A stretch of 64,000 bases of DNA from assembly GCF_016649425.1 (NCBI RefSeq), contig NZ_JADRCR010000001.1, forward strand, positions 372,001-436,000, given 5' to 3'. This document shows positions 63,849 to 64,000 of the stretch, piece after piece; the first letter of the stretch is position 1; each line of letters starts with the position of its first letter. Source of the DNA: Limnobaculum allomyrinae (lineage in GTDB: Bacteria; Pseudomonadota; Gammaproteobacteria; Enterobacterales; Enterobacteriaceae). The position numbers and the translations under genes are program-made. Under the pieces are notes generated by a model. That model made no database searches, was not told the DNA's origin, and was given only the letters and a program-made list of their open reading frames with translations.

Positions 63849-64000
63849 TCAGAGACCCTGAGTAACGATTTTTGCTGCCGATGCTAAAACTTCTCTGCGG
63901 GATTTAGCCTCTTTTTCGTTCTGGGTAAAATAAGTAACCAAAATTAATGGCGCTTTATCCGTTGGCCAAATAACCGCAATATCATTGGTTGTGCCATAAG
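63849..64000 (-). CDS. Class A beta-lactamase, C-terminal end (rest off window)
   Basis: The last 50 codons of a gene entering from the right edge encode [34 protein letters not shown] and a short tail. This is the end of class A beta-lactamases of the CTX-M/chromosomal Kluyvera-Rahnella-Serratia fonticola type, where YGTTNDI follows the KTG motif just outside the window. The spectrum cannot be judged from this piece. The kinase-like gene follows on the same strand. Confidence 0.85.
   Translation of the reverse strand, partial: YGTTNDIAVIWPTDKAPLILVTYFTQNEKEAKSRREVLASAAKIVTQGL

Overview
The window reads as chromosome of a member of the Enterobacterales. Gene content, protein sequences and gene order match the Escherichia/Yersinia backbone (sbcC-rdgC, mdtABCD-baeSR, trhP-cyaR-yegS, fadR-dsbB, ycgN-ycgM-ycgL-minCDE, rnd-fadD-tsaB-yoaA, eda-pgl-zwf/hexR-pykA, lpxM-mepM-znuA/znuCB, ybjL, rimO). 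Base composition is moderate (mid-40s percent GC by eye) and several blocks are rearranged relative to E. coli. A lineage such as Budviciaceae (Pragia, Budvicia, Limnobaculum) is plausible, but genus is inferred, not shown.

Layout. 1-4.7 kb: the end of sbcC, rdgC, then a membrane-anchored winged-helix regulator overlapping a FidL-like partner. 4.8-15.9 kb: a complete MdtABC tripartite RND pump with MdtD and its two-component regulators BaeS and BaeR, all in one direction. 16-20.2 kb: a secreted protein of unknown function, trhP (yegQ), the CRP-controlled small RNA cyaR, a small monooxygenase and the lipid kinase gene yegS. 20.2-23.7 kb: fadR, dsbB (nhaB absent), an LprI-like protein and the thiosulfate-uptake pair yeeE-yeeD.

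23.7-29.8 kb is an AT-rich accessory island. It holds a 40-codon leader ORF, an autotransporter gene broken by one in-frame TGA, a metzincin protease with RTX repeats and an unusual Asp in the third zinc-ligand position, a perfect 15-bp inverted repeat, and a decayed prophage end (a frameshifted small phage-like gene and the C-terminus of a tyrosine integrase).

29.8-42 kb is backbone: ycgN, ycgM, an MltB-like transglycosylase gene, ycgL, minCDE, rnd, fadD, tsaB, yoaA, yoaB and mdtJI. 42.5-48.5 kb is a sugar-catabolism block in which zwf, pgl (DevB type) and eda sit together without edd, opposite hexR, with a HexR operator between zwf and hexR; pykA follows. 48.5-56.3 kb carries lpxM, mepM, the Zur-controlled zinc importer (znuA divergent from znuCB), ybjL and a DUF1523 gene. 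56.4-60.9 kb is a second, larger autotransporter gene frameshifted by a third copy of a CCGGT unit, which looks like a possible slippage switch. rimO follows. The right edge has an APH(6)-like kinase gene immediately downstream of the 3' end of a class A (CTX-M-like) beta-lactamase gene.

The most unusual points are that both large autotransporter genes are switched off by single small lesions, one of them in a short tandem repeat; the HExxHxxGxxD protease without a local secretion system; and the adjacent beta-lactamase and aminoglycoside-kinase-like genes. No CRISPR array, rRNA or tRNA gene was seen.
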